NCBI GenBank assembly: GCA_016210375.1
Contig: JACQUH010000101.1
Span: forward strand, 1 to 22,597
From: Chloroflexota bacterium
Lineage (GTDB): Bacteria > Chloroflexota > Dehalococcoidia > Lucifugimonadales > JACPCL1
DNA: 22,597 bases
Reading direction: 5' to 3'
Position numbers and translations under genes: made by a program. Below the pieces are notes generated by a model. It was not told the DNA's origin. It ran no database searches and was given only the letters and a program-made list of their open reading frames with translations. Each line of letters opens with the position of its first letter. The first letter of the stretch is position 1. Shown here in pieces: positions 1-7,877 of this stretch.

Positions 1-123
1 GCGGCACAACTGTCTAGTTAAAGACCATCTGGGGGCAGTACAGAAGAGTTTTGAGATAGTTACTAAAGCCGCGATGCTTCGTTCCAGGGACACGGTGTAT
101 CATTTGGTACACCACGCTGTCCT

Positions 124-235
124 GTCATTCAGAGCCGAGTCCCGAACGCGTCGGGACATCGGCGAAGAATCTAAGGCATTTGCCCAGTCAAAGCCACCGC
201 CTTAGATGCTTCGTCGCTGCGTTCCTCTGCATGAC
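124..235. repeat. MITE-like inverted-repeat element, copy 1 (GTCATNCTGAG family)
   Basis: Outer arms GTCATTCAGAG (124-134) and CTCTGCATGAC (225-235) are inverted repeats matching at 10 of 11 positions. Inside are a second pair, CGAAGAATCTAAGGC (163-177) and GCCTTAGATGCTTCG (199-213), matching at 14 of 15, and a small hairpin GTCCCG...CGGGAC (139-157). Related elements with the same terminal arms occur at 6835-6981 and 16117-16209. I see no gene in 1-240; positions 1-65 also end in TTGAGATAGTTAC, the edge of another repeat family seen near 16283 and 19776. Confidence 0.7.
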
Positions 236-240
236 AACAG

Positions 241-318
241 TTACTCCACTTCCAGCCACAGCTTGTACGCCTGCCGCCGGCTGAGGCCGTACACCTTCGC
301 CATCTGCGCCATCAGCCC
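241..318 (-). pseudogene. Duplicated 3' end of rsmI (about 25 codons plus stop)
   Basis: Read on the minus strand, this stretch encodes the last residues of RsmI (ending KVYGLSRRQAYKLWLEVE and a TAA stop), nearly identical to the end of the full rsmI gene at 838-1662. There are six base differences over about 75 bases. Five are synonymous third-position changes and one is Met to Leu. It begins directly after the stop codon of hicA and has no start or catalytic part, so it is a gene remnant. The synonymous pattern suggests it came from a diverged but functional rsmI allele rather than from a fresh local duplication. That is inference from the codon pattern. Confidence 0.8.
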
Positions 319-561
319 CTAGAAAAGTTGCTCCGCAAGCTCTTCTTTGTCTACGCCCAAATAGTCGGCAACGTCTCCCAAGACCGAGTTCAGCGTCCCC
401 ACTTTCAGGGAATCGTGCAGAGGTATGGTCACGTGGTGCTCCGTTCCCTGCATGGTGGAAACGAGACGGAGATGGCTGCCAGTTTGTCGGAACTCCTGGT
501 ACCCGTAGCGCTGAAGAAGCACTGCCAGCCTTCGTCCGGACAGGTCTCTGGGCAGCTTCAA
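319..561 (-). CDS. hicA: HicA-type mRNA interferase toxin
   Basis: An 80-residue protein with the HicA layout: an N-terminal helix (SGRRLAVLLQRYGY), the FRQTGSH segment with the expected catalytic histidine at residue 30, then HHVTIPLHDSLKVGTL and a C-terminal helix. HicA toxins are small double-stranded-RNA-binding-fold proteins that cleave mRNA and are neutralised by HicB. The start codon overlaps the end of the upstream hicB by four bases (ATGA), so the two are almost certainly co-translated. The stop is followed at once by the duplicated rsmI tail. Length and motifs are complete, so the gene looks intact. Identification is by motif; activity is inferred from the family. Confidence 0.88.
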   Translation of the reverse strand: MKLPRDLSGRRLAVLLQRYGYQEFRQTGSHLRLVSTMQGTEHHVTIPLHDSLKVGTLNSVLGDVADYLGVDKEELAEQLF

Positions 562-770
562 GGCGCAAGCACCTCGTCCCGCACCATGTGCAGGTGGATC
601 GTCCGCGGAGTGTCCGTGTCTTCAAAATGACATTTGACGGCGTCGCGCACCATGACCTTAAGCTCTTCCCAGGTCTCGCCCTGCGTGAAGATGCTGAATC
701 CCAGGGCACGCGCCTCATAGCCGCCTTCGGGAGACTCCTTCACCACAAAGGTGATTTCATTCGTGTCCAT
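558..770 (-). CDS. hicB: HicB-like antitoxin
   Basis: A 70-residue protein of the HicB partial-RNase-H fold: an N-terminal strand region (EITFVVKESPEGGYEARALG), then TQGETWEELKVMVRDAVKCHF, the typical HicB helix. It lacks a C-terminal DNA-binding domain, so it is the short form. An AGGAGG ribosome-binding site lies five bases upstream of the ATG, and hicA overlaps its stop. Upstream, between rsmI and this gene, is a small inverted repeat GTGCC-N6-GGCAC (805-820) near a TATGAT -10-like hexamer (788-793, minus). It could be an autoregulatory operator, but that is a guess. The pair is a complete type II toxin-antitoxin module lying directly after rsmI. Confidence 0.82.
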   Translation of the reverse strand: MDTNEITFVVKESPEGGYEARALGFSIFTQGETWEELKVMVRDAVKCHFEDTDTPRTIHLHMVRDEVLAP

Positions 771-837
771 AGTGGCCTCCTGTACGTATCATACCCCAAG
801 GTCGGTGCCTTTTGTGGCACAGGCCGACGTAAGTTTC

Positions 838-1662
838 TTACTCCACTTCCAGCCACATCTTGTAGGCCTGCCGGCGGCTCAGGCCATACACCTTCGCCAT
901 CTGGGCCATCGCCTCCTTCACCGGGGCGTGGGCCTCCTTCAGCAACCGCAGGTCTGCCAGGATGTCCTCCGCCTGCGCCGGCTCCTGCTCCTCCAGCCCC
1001 CGCGTGCCCTCTATGACCAGGGTGAACTCGCCACGGGGGGCAACGAAGTGCTCCTGGGCTTCCGAGAGCGTCCCGCGAAAGACCTCCTCGTGCAGCTTGG
1101 TCAGCTCCCGGCACACCGCCACGCGACGCGCCGGCCCCAGGGCCGCCGCCATGTCCTTCAGCGAATCCGCCAGCCGGTGCGGTGACTCAAAGAGTACCAG
1201 CGTCCGCGTCTGCAGCGACACCTCTTCCAGCGCCTTGCGTCGCTCCGTCTTCCTGGACGGCAAGAAGCCCAGGAACAGGAACTCGTCCCCTTGCATGCCG
1301 GACACGGACAGGGCCGTGGTGATGGCCGATGGCCCGGGTATGGGCACGACGTTGTAGCCCGCCTCTTGCGCGGCCTTCACCAGCTCCAGCCCAGGGTCGC
1401 GGATGCCCGGCACGCCCGCCTCCGATGCCAGCGCCACGTCGTCCCGCTCCAATCGCTCCAGCAGCTCCGGAATGCGCTGCGCCTGGTTGCCCTCAAAGTA
1501 GCTGAGCAGCGGCGTGGGGATGTCGTACCGCTGGAGGAGCTTCTGCGTGGTGCGAGTGTCCTCCGCGGCGATAACGGCGACCTCCTTCAGGATACGCAGC
1601 GCCCGCAGGGAGACGTCCTCCAGGTTGCCTATTGGCGTGGCGACTATGTAGAGAATGCCCAT
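838..1662 (-). CDS. rsmI: 16S rRNA (cytidine(1402)-2'-O)-methyltransferase RsmI
   Basis: A 274-residue tetrapyrrole-methylase-fold enzyme that uses S-adenosylmethionine to 2'-O-methylate C1402 in the 16S rRNA decoding centre. The family pattern is clear: N-terminal LYIVATPIGNLEDVSLRAL, AAEDTRTTQKLLQRY (about residues 33-47), ASEAGVPGIRDPG (about 79-91, normally SDAGTPGISDPG), VVPIPGPSAITTALS (about 104-118), FLPSRKTERRKAL, LVLFESPHRL, and VCRELTKLHEEVFRGTL. The C-terminal tail SRRQAYKMWLEVE is the part duplicated at 241-318. No strong ribosome-binding site precedes the ATG, but the start fits the family exactly. The Asp-to-Glu and Thr-to-Val changes in the glycine-rich loop are unusual but conservative. 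It is cytoplasmic. Confidence 0.95.
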   Translation of the reverse strand: MGILYIVATPIGNLEDVSLRALRILKEVAVIAAEDTRTTQKLLQRYDIPTPLLSYFEGNQAQRIPELLERLERDDVALASEAGVPGIRDPGLELVKAAQEAGYNVVPIPGPSAITTALSVSGMQGDEFLFLGFLPSRKTERRKALEEVSLQTRTLVLFESPHRLADSLKDMAAALGPARRVAVCRELTKLHEEVFRGTLSEAQEHFVAPRGEFTLVIEGTRGLEEQEPAQAEDILADLRLLKEAHAPVKEAMAQMAKVYGLSRRQAYKMWLEVE

Positions 1663-1690
1663 TGCTACTGTGTGGGACCCATCACCAAGT

Positions 1691-1870
1691 CTTGATGGTC
1701 ATCAGCCGGAACTTGTGCATCGTGGTTCTGACCTCTCTCCTTCTCCGCAACGGGGAGAGGGGGATGGGATTGTTGTGAGTATCTGGGAACGGCAACGCCG
1801 TGTCCAGATACTCACGCCCATAATCTCCCCCTTCCCCCAATGGGAAGGGGGATCAAGGGGGTTAGGTAAG
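1691..1870. repeat. Three-hairpin repeat element, copy 1 (degraded right end)
   Basis: The order is the same as in the copies at 8969, 10383 and 19840: an ATGGTCAT end (1695-1702), GGTTCTGACCTCTC, a CTCCGC..GGGGAG hairpin, a central hairpin at 1775-1815, then CCCCTTCCC/GGGAAGGGG and GGGGGTTAGGT. The central stem here is GTGAGTATCTGG paired with CCAGATACTCAC, with an inner ACGGC/GCCGT stem. Its sequence is unrelated to the central stems of the other copies although position and structure are the same. It fills the space between the divergent rsmI and molybdopterin oxidoreductase genes. Confidence 0.75.
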
Positions 1871-1930
1871 AACCGCTCTCCTCTCTCCCTCGTATGTTAC
1901 AGTACACGCATGTCTTTTTGGGAGGGGGCC

Positions 1931-3511
1931 ATGGAGCAGGCGGTTATCCTACGGCGGCGTCCGGTGGTGTCGGGCTGGGCCGGATTCCTGGCGGGAGCAG
2001 GGGCAGGGCTGGCCATGACGGCCCTCATGGCGGCGTTGCGCTTCTCCCTGGGCGCCATCGTCTTGCCAGAGCTGATGGCGGACTGGCTGATAAAGCTGAC
2101 GCCGCCCCCGGTCTTTGACTTTGTGCTGACAAGGCTCCAGGTGGGGGCCAAACCTCTCTTCTTCGTCGGGCTGCTGGCCGGCCAGGTGGTGGCTGGCGGC
2201 GGCATAGGCATCCTTTACGTACGGTTCTCGCACCGCCTGCCTTTCAAGGAGAGTCAACCGTGGCGGCGGGGCGCCTTCCTGGGCATGGCGGTCTTTCTTG
2301 CCCTGGCAGGCTTGCTAACGCCTCTCATAAGCGGCGGCGTCTTCGGCGCGGCGGTGGCCACGGGCGCGGCGAGCTACCTTTGGGCGACTCTTCTGCCGGC
2401 GCTTTTCTTTGGCGTGACCTTGGCCCACCTCCACTACGGGGCGCTGCTCCGTTCGCCAGCGGGCCAGAGCCTCGGACGCAGGGAGCTCCTGCGGAAGGCG
2501 GCCTTCTTTGGCCTATTGCTAGGCATCGGTGCGTTTGCCACCCGGTCCATCGTGCGGAGCGTCTCCGCCATTACCCCCTCGCGGGTTTTTCACGACGCCG
2601 GGCAATTGCCGCCGGAGATCACGCCCAACGACGAGTTCTACGAGGTGTCCAAGAACATCATTAACCCCCGGCTGGACGCGAAATCGTGGACGCTGGAGGT
2701 CGGTTGGGACGTGGACGCACCCTTCTCCCTCAACTACGAGGAGCTGAAGGCCCTCCCCTGGGTTGAGCAGTACGTGACCCTGGAGTGCATCAGCAACCCG
2801 GTGGGGGGCGGGCTCATCAGCAACGCCCTCTGGCGGGGCGTGCCTCTGAAGCTGCTGCTGGAGCGAGCGCAGCTCCGCCCTCACACCCAGCGGATTGCCT
2901 TCCGGGCGGCGGACGGCTACGTGGACAGCTTGCCCCTGGAGATGCTGCTGAGGGAGGAGGTGATGGTGGCCTACCTGATGAACGGCGAGCCCCTGCCGGA
3001 GAACCACGGTTTTCCAGCCAGGTTGATCGCTCCTGGCCACTGGGGCATGGAGAACGTGAAGTGGCTCACCAGGATTGAGCCCGTGGCCCCCGATTTCAGG
3101 GGCTACTGGCAAGCGCGCGGCTGGGCTGACTCTGGTTACTACAACACCATGTCGCGAATAGATGTGCCGGCGCCATCCGAGGAGCTGTCAACAAACGCAG
3201 AGGCGCTGGTGGGCGGCGTCGCCTTCGCCGGGAACCGGGGCATCAGGCAGGTGGAGTTCAGCCCCGACGACGGCCAGACCTGGCGGCCAGCGGAGGTAAG
3301 GAAGCCGCTCTCTCCCTACACCTGGGTGCTGTGGACGGGGACCTGGACGCCCGCCGCCACTGGCATCCAGGTCATAAAGGTGCGAGCCACCGATGGCCAG
3401 GGGCAGCCCCAAATCGCCCAGGTTCAGGACAGCCTGCCGGACGGGGCGACGGGCTATCACCTGATTGTGGTGCAGGTGCTACCACAGGCGGAGAATGCCA
3501 GCCCAGGCTAG
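1931..3511 (+). CDS. Membrane-anchored sulfite-oxidase-like molybdopterin oxidoreductase
   Basis: A 526-residue protein. Residues 1-170 hold about four hydrophobic helices (near 16-36, 73-97, 113-133, 137-165). A GRRELLRKA segment with another hydrophobic helix (181-206) follows, resembling a twin-arginine motif. From about 215 there is a sulfite-oxidase-type molybdenum-cofactor domain: NDEFYEVSKN, then TLECISNPVGG with Cys286 as the expected Mo-ligating cysteine, and APGHWGMENVKWL. The C-terminal 120 residues resemble the Mo-co dimerisation (Ig-like) domain (QVEFSPDDGQTW). The ATG at 1931 is chosen because GGAGG lies five bases upstream; longer in-frame starts run back through a repeat. The catalytic domain probably faces the cell exterior. 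The substrate is unknown; sulfite is only one possibility. No partner gene is adjacent. Confidence 0.85.
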   Translation: MEQAVILRRRPVVSGWAGFLAGAGAGLAMTALMAALRFSLGAIVLPELMADWLIKLTPPPVFDFVLTRLQVGAKPLFFVGLLAGQVVAGGGIGILYVRFSHRLPFKESQPWRRGAFLGMAVFLALAGLLTPLISGGVFGAAVATGAASYLWATLLPALFFGVTLAHLHYGALLRSPAGQSLGRRELLRKAAFFGLLLGIGAFATRSIVRSVSAITPSRVFHDAGQLPPEITPNDEFYEVSKNIINPRLDAKSWTLEVGWDVDAPFSLNYEELKALPWVEQYVTLECISNPVGGGLISNALWRGVPLKLLLERAQLRPHTQRIAFRAADGYVDSLPLEMLLREEVMVAYLMNGEPLPENHGFPARLIAPGHWGMENVKWLTRIEPVAPDFRGYWQARGWADSGYYNTMSRIDVPAPSEELSTNAEALVGGVAFAGNRGIRQVEFSPDDGQTWRPAEVRKPLSPYTWVLWTGTWTPAATGIQVIKVRATDGQGQPQIAQVQDSLPDGATGYHLIVVQVLPQAENASPG

Positions 3512-3552
3512 TGAAGAGATGCGGAGTCTGGGTGTCTTGGGCCTGTGCCTGC

Positions 3553-3798
3553 TTACTCGGTGTAGAAATGGGGCCATAGCTCTTCTTCAGGGATGAAGCG
3601 GCTTGCCTGTCGCAGAATAGCTTGCGACGTGCCTGCGTCTAGTTCTGAATGCCTCGGTACTGTCAATGATTGTCTATGTCCAGAAGGAGTGGTCCTGCGG
3701 AGCTAGACATGGCTTCCTCGCTGACTGTGCACCGTAAATCCGAAAGTGCGCAGGATGCGGATGACATCGTCACCCGAAAGATTGCGTAACCTAGGCAT
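3553..3798 (-). pseudogene. hicA: hicA toxin gene interrupted by an in-frame amber codon
   Basis: Starting at the ATG at 3798, which overlaps the end of hicB by eight bases, the frame encodes 31 residues ending HSQRGSHV. It then meets TAG (3703-3705 on the plus strand) and continues in the same frame as LRRTTPSGHRQSLTVPRHSE and on to a natural stop at 3553. The 82-codon frame matches a full HicA, including the catalytic-type GSH at residues 28-30 in the same place as the intact HicA at 319-561. The amber codon sits where HicA proteins usually have lysine (GSHVKLRR), one base change from AAG. Most likely an inactivated toxin; a sequencing error or suppression is possible. Confidence 0.82.
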
Positions 3799-4018
3799 AG
3801 GCTGGCTCAAGCTCCAGGGTCACCAGAATGGCGGGATTAGGGGTAAGACCAAGTTGAGCCAGGTCTTCGTCCTCTAGGTGCAGGGCCACAGCTTCCTGCA
3901 GGTTGCGCAACACCTCGTCAACACTCTTGCCCTGGGTCACCACAGGAATCTCTAAGCACTCGGCCACGTAATACGCTTCTCCTTTGCGAACAAAAGCCTT
4001 GATAGTATGCTGCAACAT
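3791..4018 (-). CDS. hicB: HicB-like antitoxin (second module)
   Basis: A 75-residue HicB-type protein: LQHTIKAFVRKGEAYYVAECLEIPVVTQGKSVDEVLRNLQEAVALHLE is the standard short HicB fold, with a TQGKS turn and a following helix. The ATG at 4018 is chosen because GGGGGG lies about five bases upstream; an upstream in-frame extension encodes a basic stretch unlike the family. Its stop overlaps the start of the broken hicA copy. It lies 37 bases after the M16 peptidase stop on the same strand, so it may be read from that transcript. With its toxin apparently dead, it may be free to decay or could still act as an orphan antitoxin. That last point is inference. Confidence 0.85.
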   Translation of the reverse strand: MLQHTIKAFVRKGEAYYVAECLEIPVVTQGKSVDEVLRNLQEAVALHLEDEDLAQLGLTPNPAILVTLELEPAYA

Positions 4019-4055
4019 AGTTCCCCCCTTTCGTTGTCGCTGACAAAGAGCGTAT

Positions 4056-6710
4056 CTACATCTCCCGTCCCTCAACGTCCACGAACCTGAGGGTAAGGCC
4101 CAGGTCTCGCAGGCCGGGCTCTATCTTGCCGCGGTCGCCGACCACGAGGAAGACCAGTCGGCTGGTGTCCAGGTGCTCCTGGGCGGCGCGGCGGACGTCG
4201 GCAACGGTCACCGCCTGGACCCTGGCGGGGAGGGTACGGTGGTAGTCGTCGGGCAGGCTGAACTCCACCAGGCGGGTGAACTGGTCCAGGACCTGGCCAG
4301 GCGTTTCAAAAGACGCGGGTAGCTGTCGCAGCAGGGCGTCCTTGGCCCCCTGGAACTCCTCCTCTTCCACTGGCCGGGGGCCACGGATGTCCTGGAACTC
4401 CTTGATGGTCTCCTCCACCGCCTGGCCTGTGACGTCGGTATGGACGCCGCCGCCCGCCATGAGGAGCGATGACGGAGTGTGCCACTCCACCGAGGAGGTA
4501 TAGCCGTAGCTGTATCCCTTGCTCTGGCGCAGGTTCATATTCAGCCGGGCGGTGAACTGCCCGCCGAAGACCTGGTTCAACAGCACCATGGGCAAGTAGT
4601 CTGGGTGGCTTCTGGGCAGAGAGACCAGCCCCGCCCGGATCACGGACTGGGCGGCCCCCGGCTTGTCCAGGAGGTAAAGAGCGCTCCCAGAGGGTGCGGC
4701 GGTGGCGGGAGCGTCAGAGGCCGCGCCATGGCTGGCTGTCCTGGGCTTCCACGCTCCCAGATGCCGCTGGGCCAGCTCCACCACCTGCGCAACGGAGACA
4801 TCGCCCACGACCACAAGGGTGGCGTTGTCCGGTCCAAAGCTGGCGTTGTAATGGCGCACCATCGCCTCCCGAGAAACGCTTTCCAGCGCGGCCTCGGTGC
4901 CGAAGAGGGGATGGCCGTAAGGGCTGTCGTGGCCGAGCAAGAGCATGGGAGCCACCCGCCCGGCGATGGCCGCCGGGTCGTCCTTGAGGCGGCGCAGGCT
5001 GGTGAGGCGCTCCTTCCGCAGGCGCTCCAGCTCGTCCTCGGGGAACGTGGGGTTCTGGGCCACGTCGGCCACGAGCTCCAGAGCTTTGGGCCAGTGCCGG
5101 GCCAGGGTCTCCGTCTCAAGGACCGTTTGCTCCCGGCCTGTGGAGGCGGATAGCTGGGTGCCCATGAGCTCAAACTGGTCGGCGATCTGCTGGCTGGTGC
5201 GGGTGGTGGTACCCTCTTCCAGCATCGCGGTGGTGAAGGCGGCCAGGCCAGGGCGGGCAGGCGGGTCGGCGATGCCGCCGTCGCGCAGGGCCAGGGCAAA
5301 GGCCACCAGGGGCGCGCCGCGCTTCTCCACCACCAGCAGCTCCAGGCCATTCTGTAGACGCTGGCGACGGGGCGCCGGCGGCTGGAAGGGGTGGGGTGTG
5401 GTGGGAGGCGGTTGCACCGTGCGGTCCACGCTGGCGGCAACGGGCGTGCGCGCGGGTTCAGGCAGCACCTCCATGCGGACGCGGCGCCCCCCCAGGTATT
5501 GGCGGGCCACCCGCCGGACGTCCTCGGGCTGCACGGCCAGGAAGCGTTCCTCGTCCCGGTTGGCCAGGGCGGGGTCCCCGCCGAAGACGTTGAAGGTGTT
5601 GAGGCGGTTGGCCCTGCCCATGAAGCCTCCCACCGTGGAAAGCTGGCGGGCCGTCTGCCACTCCACGGAGCTCTTGGCCCGCTCCATCTCCTCGTCGGTA
5701 GGGAGCTGCGTCTGCATACGCTCCATCTCCCGGCGGGCCTCGTCCTCCAGTTGCGCCAGGGTGTGGCCCGGGGCTGCCGTCAGCTCCAGGTGGAGCGCGC
5801 CGGCGATCTCCGCGGCGTAGGGGTAGGTGTGGATGCTCTGGGCAATGCGCTTCTCGTACACCAGGGAGCGGTGCAGGCGGGCGGTCTTTCCATCGCCCAG
5901 GATGGCCGACATGACCGACAGCGGCGCCTCGTCGGCGTGGTAGCGGGGCGCCGTGGGCCAGGTGATGTACAGGCGGGGGAGGAGCACCTTGTCGTACAGG
6001 GTGATGTCCACCTGGCCCTGGAGAGGGGAGTCCATACGCTTGGCGCGGGGCGGCGGTGGGCCGGAAGGCAGGTCGGCGAAGTAGCGGTGCACCACGTCCT
6101 TTGCCTCCTCCAGGTCAAAGTCGCCGGCGATGGCCAGGCTGGCGTTGGCCGGGGAGTAGAAGCGCTGGAAGAAGGCGCGCACGTCCTCCAGGCTGGCGGC
6201 GTCCAGGTCCTGGTGGTAGCCGATGGTGGGCCAGTGGTAGGGGTGGGGCAGGGGGTAGACCGCCTCTGTCATTCTGAGGGCGGCCATGCCGTAGGGGCGG
6301 TTCTCGTAGCTCTGGCGGCGCTCGTTCTTCACCACGTCCCGCTGCACGTCAAAGCGGCGCTGGTCCAGGGCGTCCAGCAGGAAGCCCATGCGGTCGGCTT
6401 CCAGCCACAGGGGCAGGGCCAGGTAGTTGGAGGGCAGGTTCTCCCAGTAGTTGGTGCGATCGGGTGTGGTGGAGCCGTTGAGGACAGCGCCCACCTTTTG
6501 CAATGGCTCAAAGTGGCTGGCATTGTGGTGCTTCGTCCCCTCAAACATGATGTGCTCAAAGAGGTGGGCAAAGCCGGTCTTGCCGGGTTCCTCGTCCTTG
6601 GACCCCACGTGGTACCAGACGTTCACCGCCACCAGGGGGATTGAGCGCTCCTGGTGGAAGATGACGTCCAGGCCGTTGGGCAGGGTAATCTTTTCAAAGG
6701 CTAGGTCCAT
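4056..6710 (-). CDS. Two-domain M16 family zinc metallopeptidase
   Basis: An 884-residue insulinase/processing-peptidase-like protein. The N-terminal M16 domain has the inverted zinc motif HLFEH (His49, Glu52, His53), with the third ligand probably Glu130 in NERRQSYENRPYG, 77 residues later as the family requires. The second half starts near residue 450 (RLQNGLELLVVEKRGAPLV) and is a second M16 domain without the zinc motif. It keeps the LRQSKGYSYGYTSS segment used for substrate binding, so the protein resembles fused active and inactive halves of a clamshell peptidase. No signal peptide is visible, so it is probably cytoplasmic. GGAG precedes the ATG. It degrades or processes peptides; the natural substrate cannot be read from the sequence. 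It is transcribed toward hicB. Confidence 0.93.
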   Translation of the reverse strand: MDLAFEKITLPNGLDVIFHQERSIPLVAVNVWYHVGSKDEEPGKTGFAHLFEHIMFEGTKHHNASHFEPLQKVGAVLNGSTTPDRTNYWENLPSNYLALPLWLEADRMGFLLDALDQRRFDVQRDVVKNERRQSYENRPYGMAALRMTEAVYPLPHPYHWPTIGYHQDLDAASLEDVRAFFQRFYSPANASLAIAGDFDLEEAKDVVHRYFADLPSGPPPPRAKRMDSPLQGQVDITLYDKVLLPRLYITWPTAPRYHADEAPLSVMSAILGDGKTARLHRSLVYEKRIAQSIHTYPYAAEIAGALHLELTAAPGHTLAQLEDEARREMERMQTQLPTDEEMERAKSSVEWQTARQLSTVGGFMGRANRLNTFNVFGGDPALANRDEERFLAVQPEDVRRVARQYLGGRRVRMEVLPEPARTPVAASVDRTVQPPPTTPHPFQPPAPRRQRLQNGLELLVVEKRGAPLVAFALALRDGGIADPPARPGLAAFTTAMLEEGTTTRTSQQIADQFELMGTQLSASTGREQTVLETETLARHWPKALELVADVAQNPTFPEDELERLRKERLTSLRRLKDDPAAIAGRVAPMLLLGHDSPYGHPLFGTEAALESVSREAMVRHYNASFGPDNATLVVVGDVSVAQVVELAQRHLGAWKPRTASHGAASDAPATAAPSGSALYLLDKPGAAQSVIRAGLVSLPRSHPDYLPMVLLNQVFGGQFTARLNMNLRQSKGYSYGYTSSVEWHTPSSLLMAGGGVHTDVTGQAVEETIKEFQDIRGPRPVEEEEFQGAKDALLRQLPASFETPGQVLDQFTRLVEFSLPDDYHRTLPARVQAVTVADVRRAAQEHLDTSRLVFLVVGDRGKIEPGLRDLGLTLRFVDVEGREM

Positions 6711-7052
6711 CGTGGCTCCTCAGTCCTTGATACCCAAGTATCCAGCGCATAATGGCTTTTTTCACCGCAGCCTCAAGGCTGCGGATTGAAGCCGCCCCCG
6801 GTGGTCACCAAGCAATGGGAAAGCCATTCCCCATGTCATGCTGAGGGAGTCCCGGCGAGGAGGGACGACCGAAGCATCTAAGGCGTTCCGCCTAATATCT
6901 GCGAATTTCCCCTTGGAAACCAGACGCTTTACCCATGGTACGCCCTGGATTCTTCGCTTCGCTGCGCTTGCTCAGAATGACATTGTGAAAATCACTTTCC
7001 CCCCTTCAAGACCATCAGGGGGCGGTGCCAAAGGGGGTTCCTAGACAGTTTC
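6711..7052. other. Gene-free repeat-rich spacer
   Basis: No credible gene. It contains a perfect 8-bp-stem hairpin (CCGCAGCC/GGCTGCGG, 6765-6784), a GTCATNCTGAG-bounded inverted-repeat element (6835-6981), and at 6999-7052 a segment (CAGGGGGCGGTGCCAAAGGG) matching the repeat family near 16283-16383. It separates the M16 peptidase gene from the DUF429-like gene. Confidence 0.65.
6835..6981. repeat. MITE-like inverted-repeat element, copy 2 (GTCATNCTGAG family)
   Basis: Terminal arms are GTCATGCTGAG (6835-6845) and CTCAGAATGAC (6971-6981), inverted repeats at 10 of 11 positions and the same arms as the copies at 124-235 and 16117-16209. It also carries CGAAGCATCTAAGG, the inner arm seen in copy 1. 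No coding capacity, so if mobile it would be non-autonomous. Confidence 0.65.
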
Positions 7053-7856
7053 TTACCGATACACGTATCCCTCTACCTGGTACTCAGGCCTGTTCCTTGC
7101 TGGTAATGGGTTCATGCCAGCCCGAAAAGCGGCTGTAGCGGCGATGATGCTATCCAGGGCATCGCCTTCTGTATCGTGAAGCGTCTTATCCCGATGGCCT
7201 CCGTCCAGAAAGGTGATGTTGGGTTTGTTGACATACTCCAACCATCGGACAAGCTCTTCGCGGGCCTGGCGGGCCACGTCACTGGAGCCTTTGTAGCGTT
7301 TGTAGTGTCCATAGCATTTCAGGGTGGAACCCGGGCACACTTCCACTATTGATGGCTGGGAAAGGGATTGTTCTTGCATCGGAAGGATGCGGGCAGCCTT
7401 CTGTTTTACAAGAGGCCCAAGCACATCACGGATGCCGTAAAAAGTTTGCCAGTGTAACCGGAGGTTGTAAGGGGAGAATGGGGTTTTACTTTCGGTGTCA
7501 GTCAATCGCCTAAGCTCCCTCCCATTGGCCTTGCTGAAGAGTTCTGATTTGAAGGTATCGTGGCTGGTGTAGCGCTGGCCAAATGAGGCAACGAACTCCA
7601 CCCACTTCGGCGTGGGCATGAGCTTTTCGGGCACGCAGAACGGGAAATCCAACCCAACGATTGCTTCTTTGCTCAGTTGCGAGATGAAAGCAGTCAAGGC
7701 TGCCAGGGCGGCGTCCCGTTGCGCCTTGCCGCAGGGCAGTTCCTTTGCTGGCAGCAGTTGCTGCAACAAGAGTCCTCCAGGGTGCTCTTCCAGCGCAGCT
7801 ATCCAGACCTTTCTCCCGGCATCCTTCGCTCCGCTGAAGTCCACCCCATAGTACAT
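7053..7856 (-). CDS. DUF429-like protein, predicted RNase H-fold nuclease
   Basis: A 267-residue cytoplasmic protein. The N-terminus YYGVDFSGAKDAG carries the first acidic residue expected of an RNase H-like fold, followed by a central VGLDFPFCVP strand and a C-terminal DTEGDALDSIIAATAAFRA helix, the pattern of DUF429 proteins. The three acidic positions (Asp in GVDFS, Asp in GLDFP, Asp in DALDS) would form the metal site. The ATG at 7856 follows a TGAGG ribosome-binding site at six bases; a GTG four codons earlier is the alternative. It starts 21 bases after the quinone oxidoreductase stop and is probably co-transcribed with it. The biological role of the family is not established, and nothing in the context settles it. 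Confidence 0.7.
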   Translation of the reverse strand: MYYGVDFSGAKDAGRKVWIAALEEHPGGLLLQQLLPAKELPCGKAQRDAALAALTAFISQLSKEAIVGLDFPFCVPEKLMPTPKWVEFVASFGQRYTSHDTFKSELFSKANGRELRRLTDTESKTPFSPYNLRLHWQTFYGIRDVLGPLVKQKAARILPMQEQSLSQPSIVEVCPGSTLKCYGHYKRYKGSSDVARQAREELVRWLEYVNKPNITFLDGGHRDKTLHDTEGDALDSIIAATAAFRAGMNPLPARNRPEYQVEGYVYR

Positions 7857-7877
7857 CGTGTGCCTCACTTTCCGTCC

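Noticed and set aside
188..718. A 176-codon minus-strand frame across the hicBA region
   Set aside because: It overlaps both hic genes and the rsmI remnant in another frame and has an arginine-rich shadow composition.
1655..1930. A 92-residue N-terminal extension of the molybdopterin oxidoreductase
   Set aside because: It overlaps the rsmI start and runs through a three-hairpin repeat; the ATG at 1931 has a strong GGAGG site.
5391..6644. A 417-codon open frame on the plus strand
   Set aside because: It is antisense to the clearly real M16 peptidase gene, has valine/glycine/histidine-rich shadow composition, and shows no domain.
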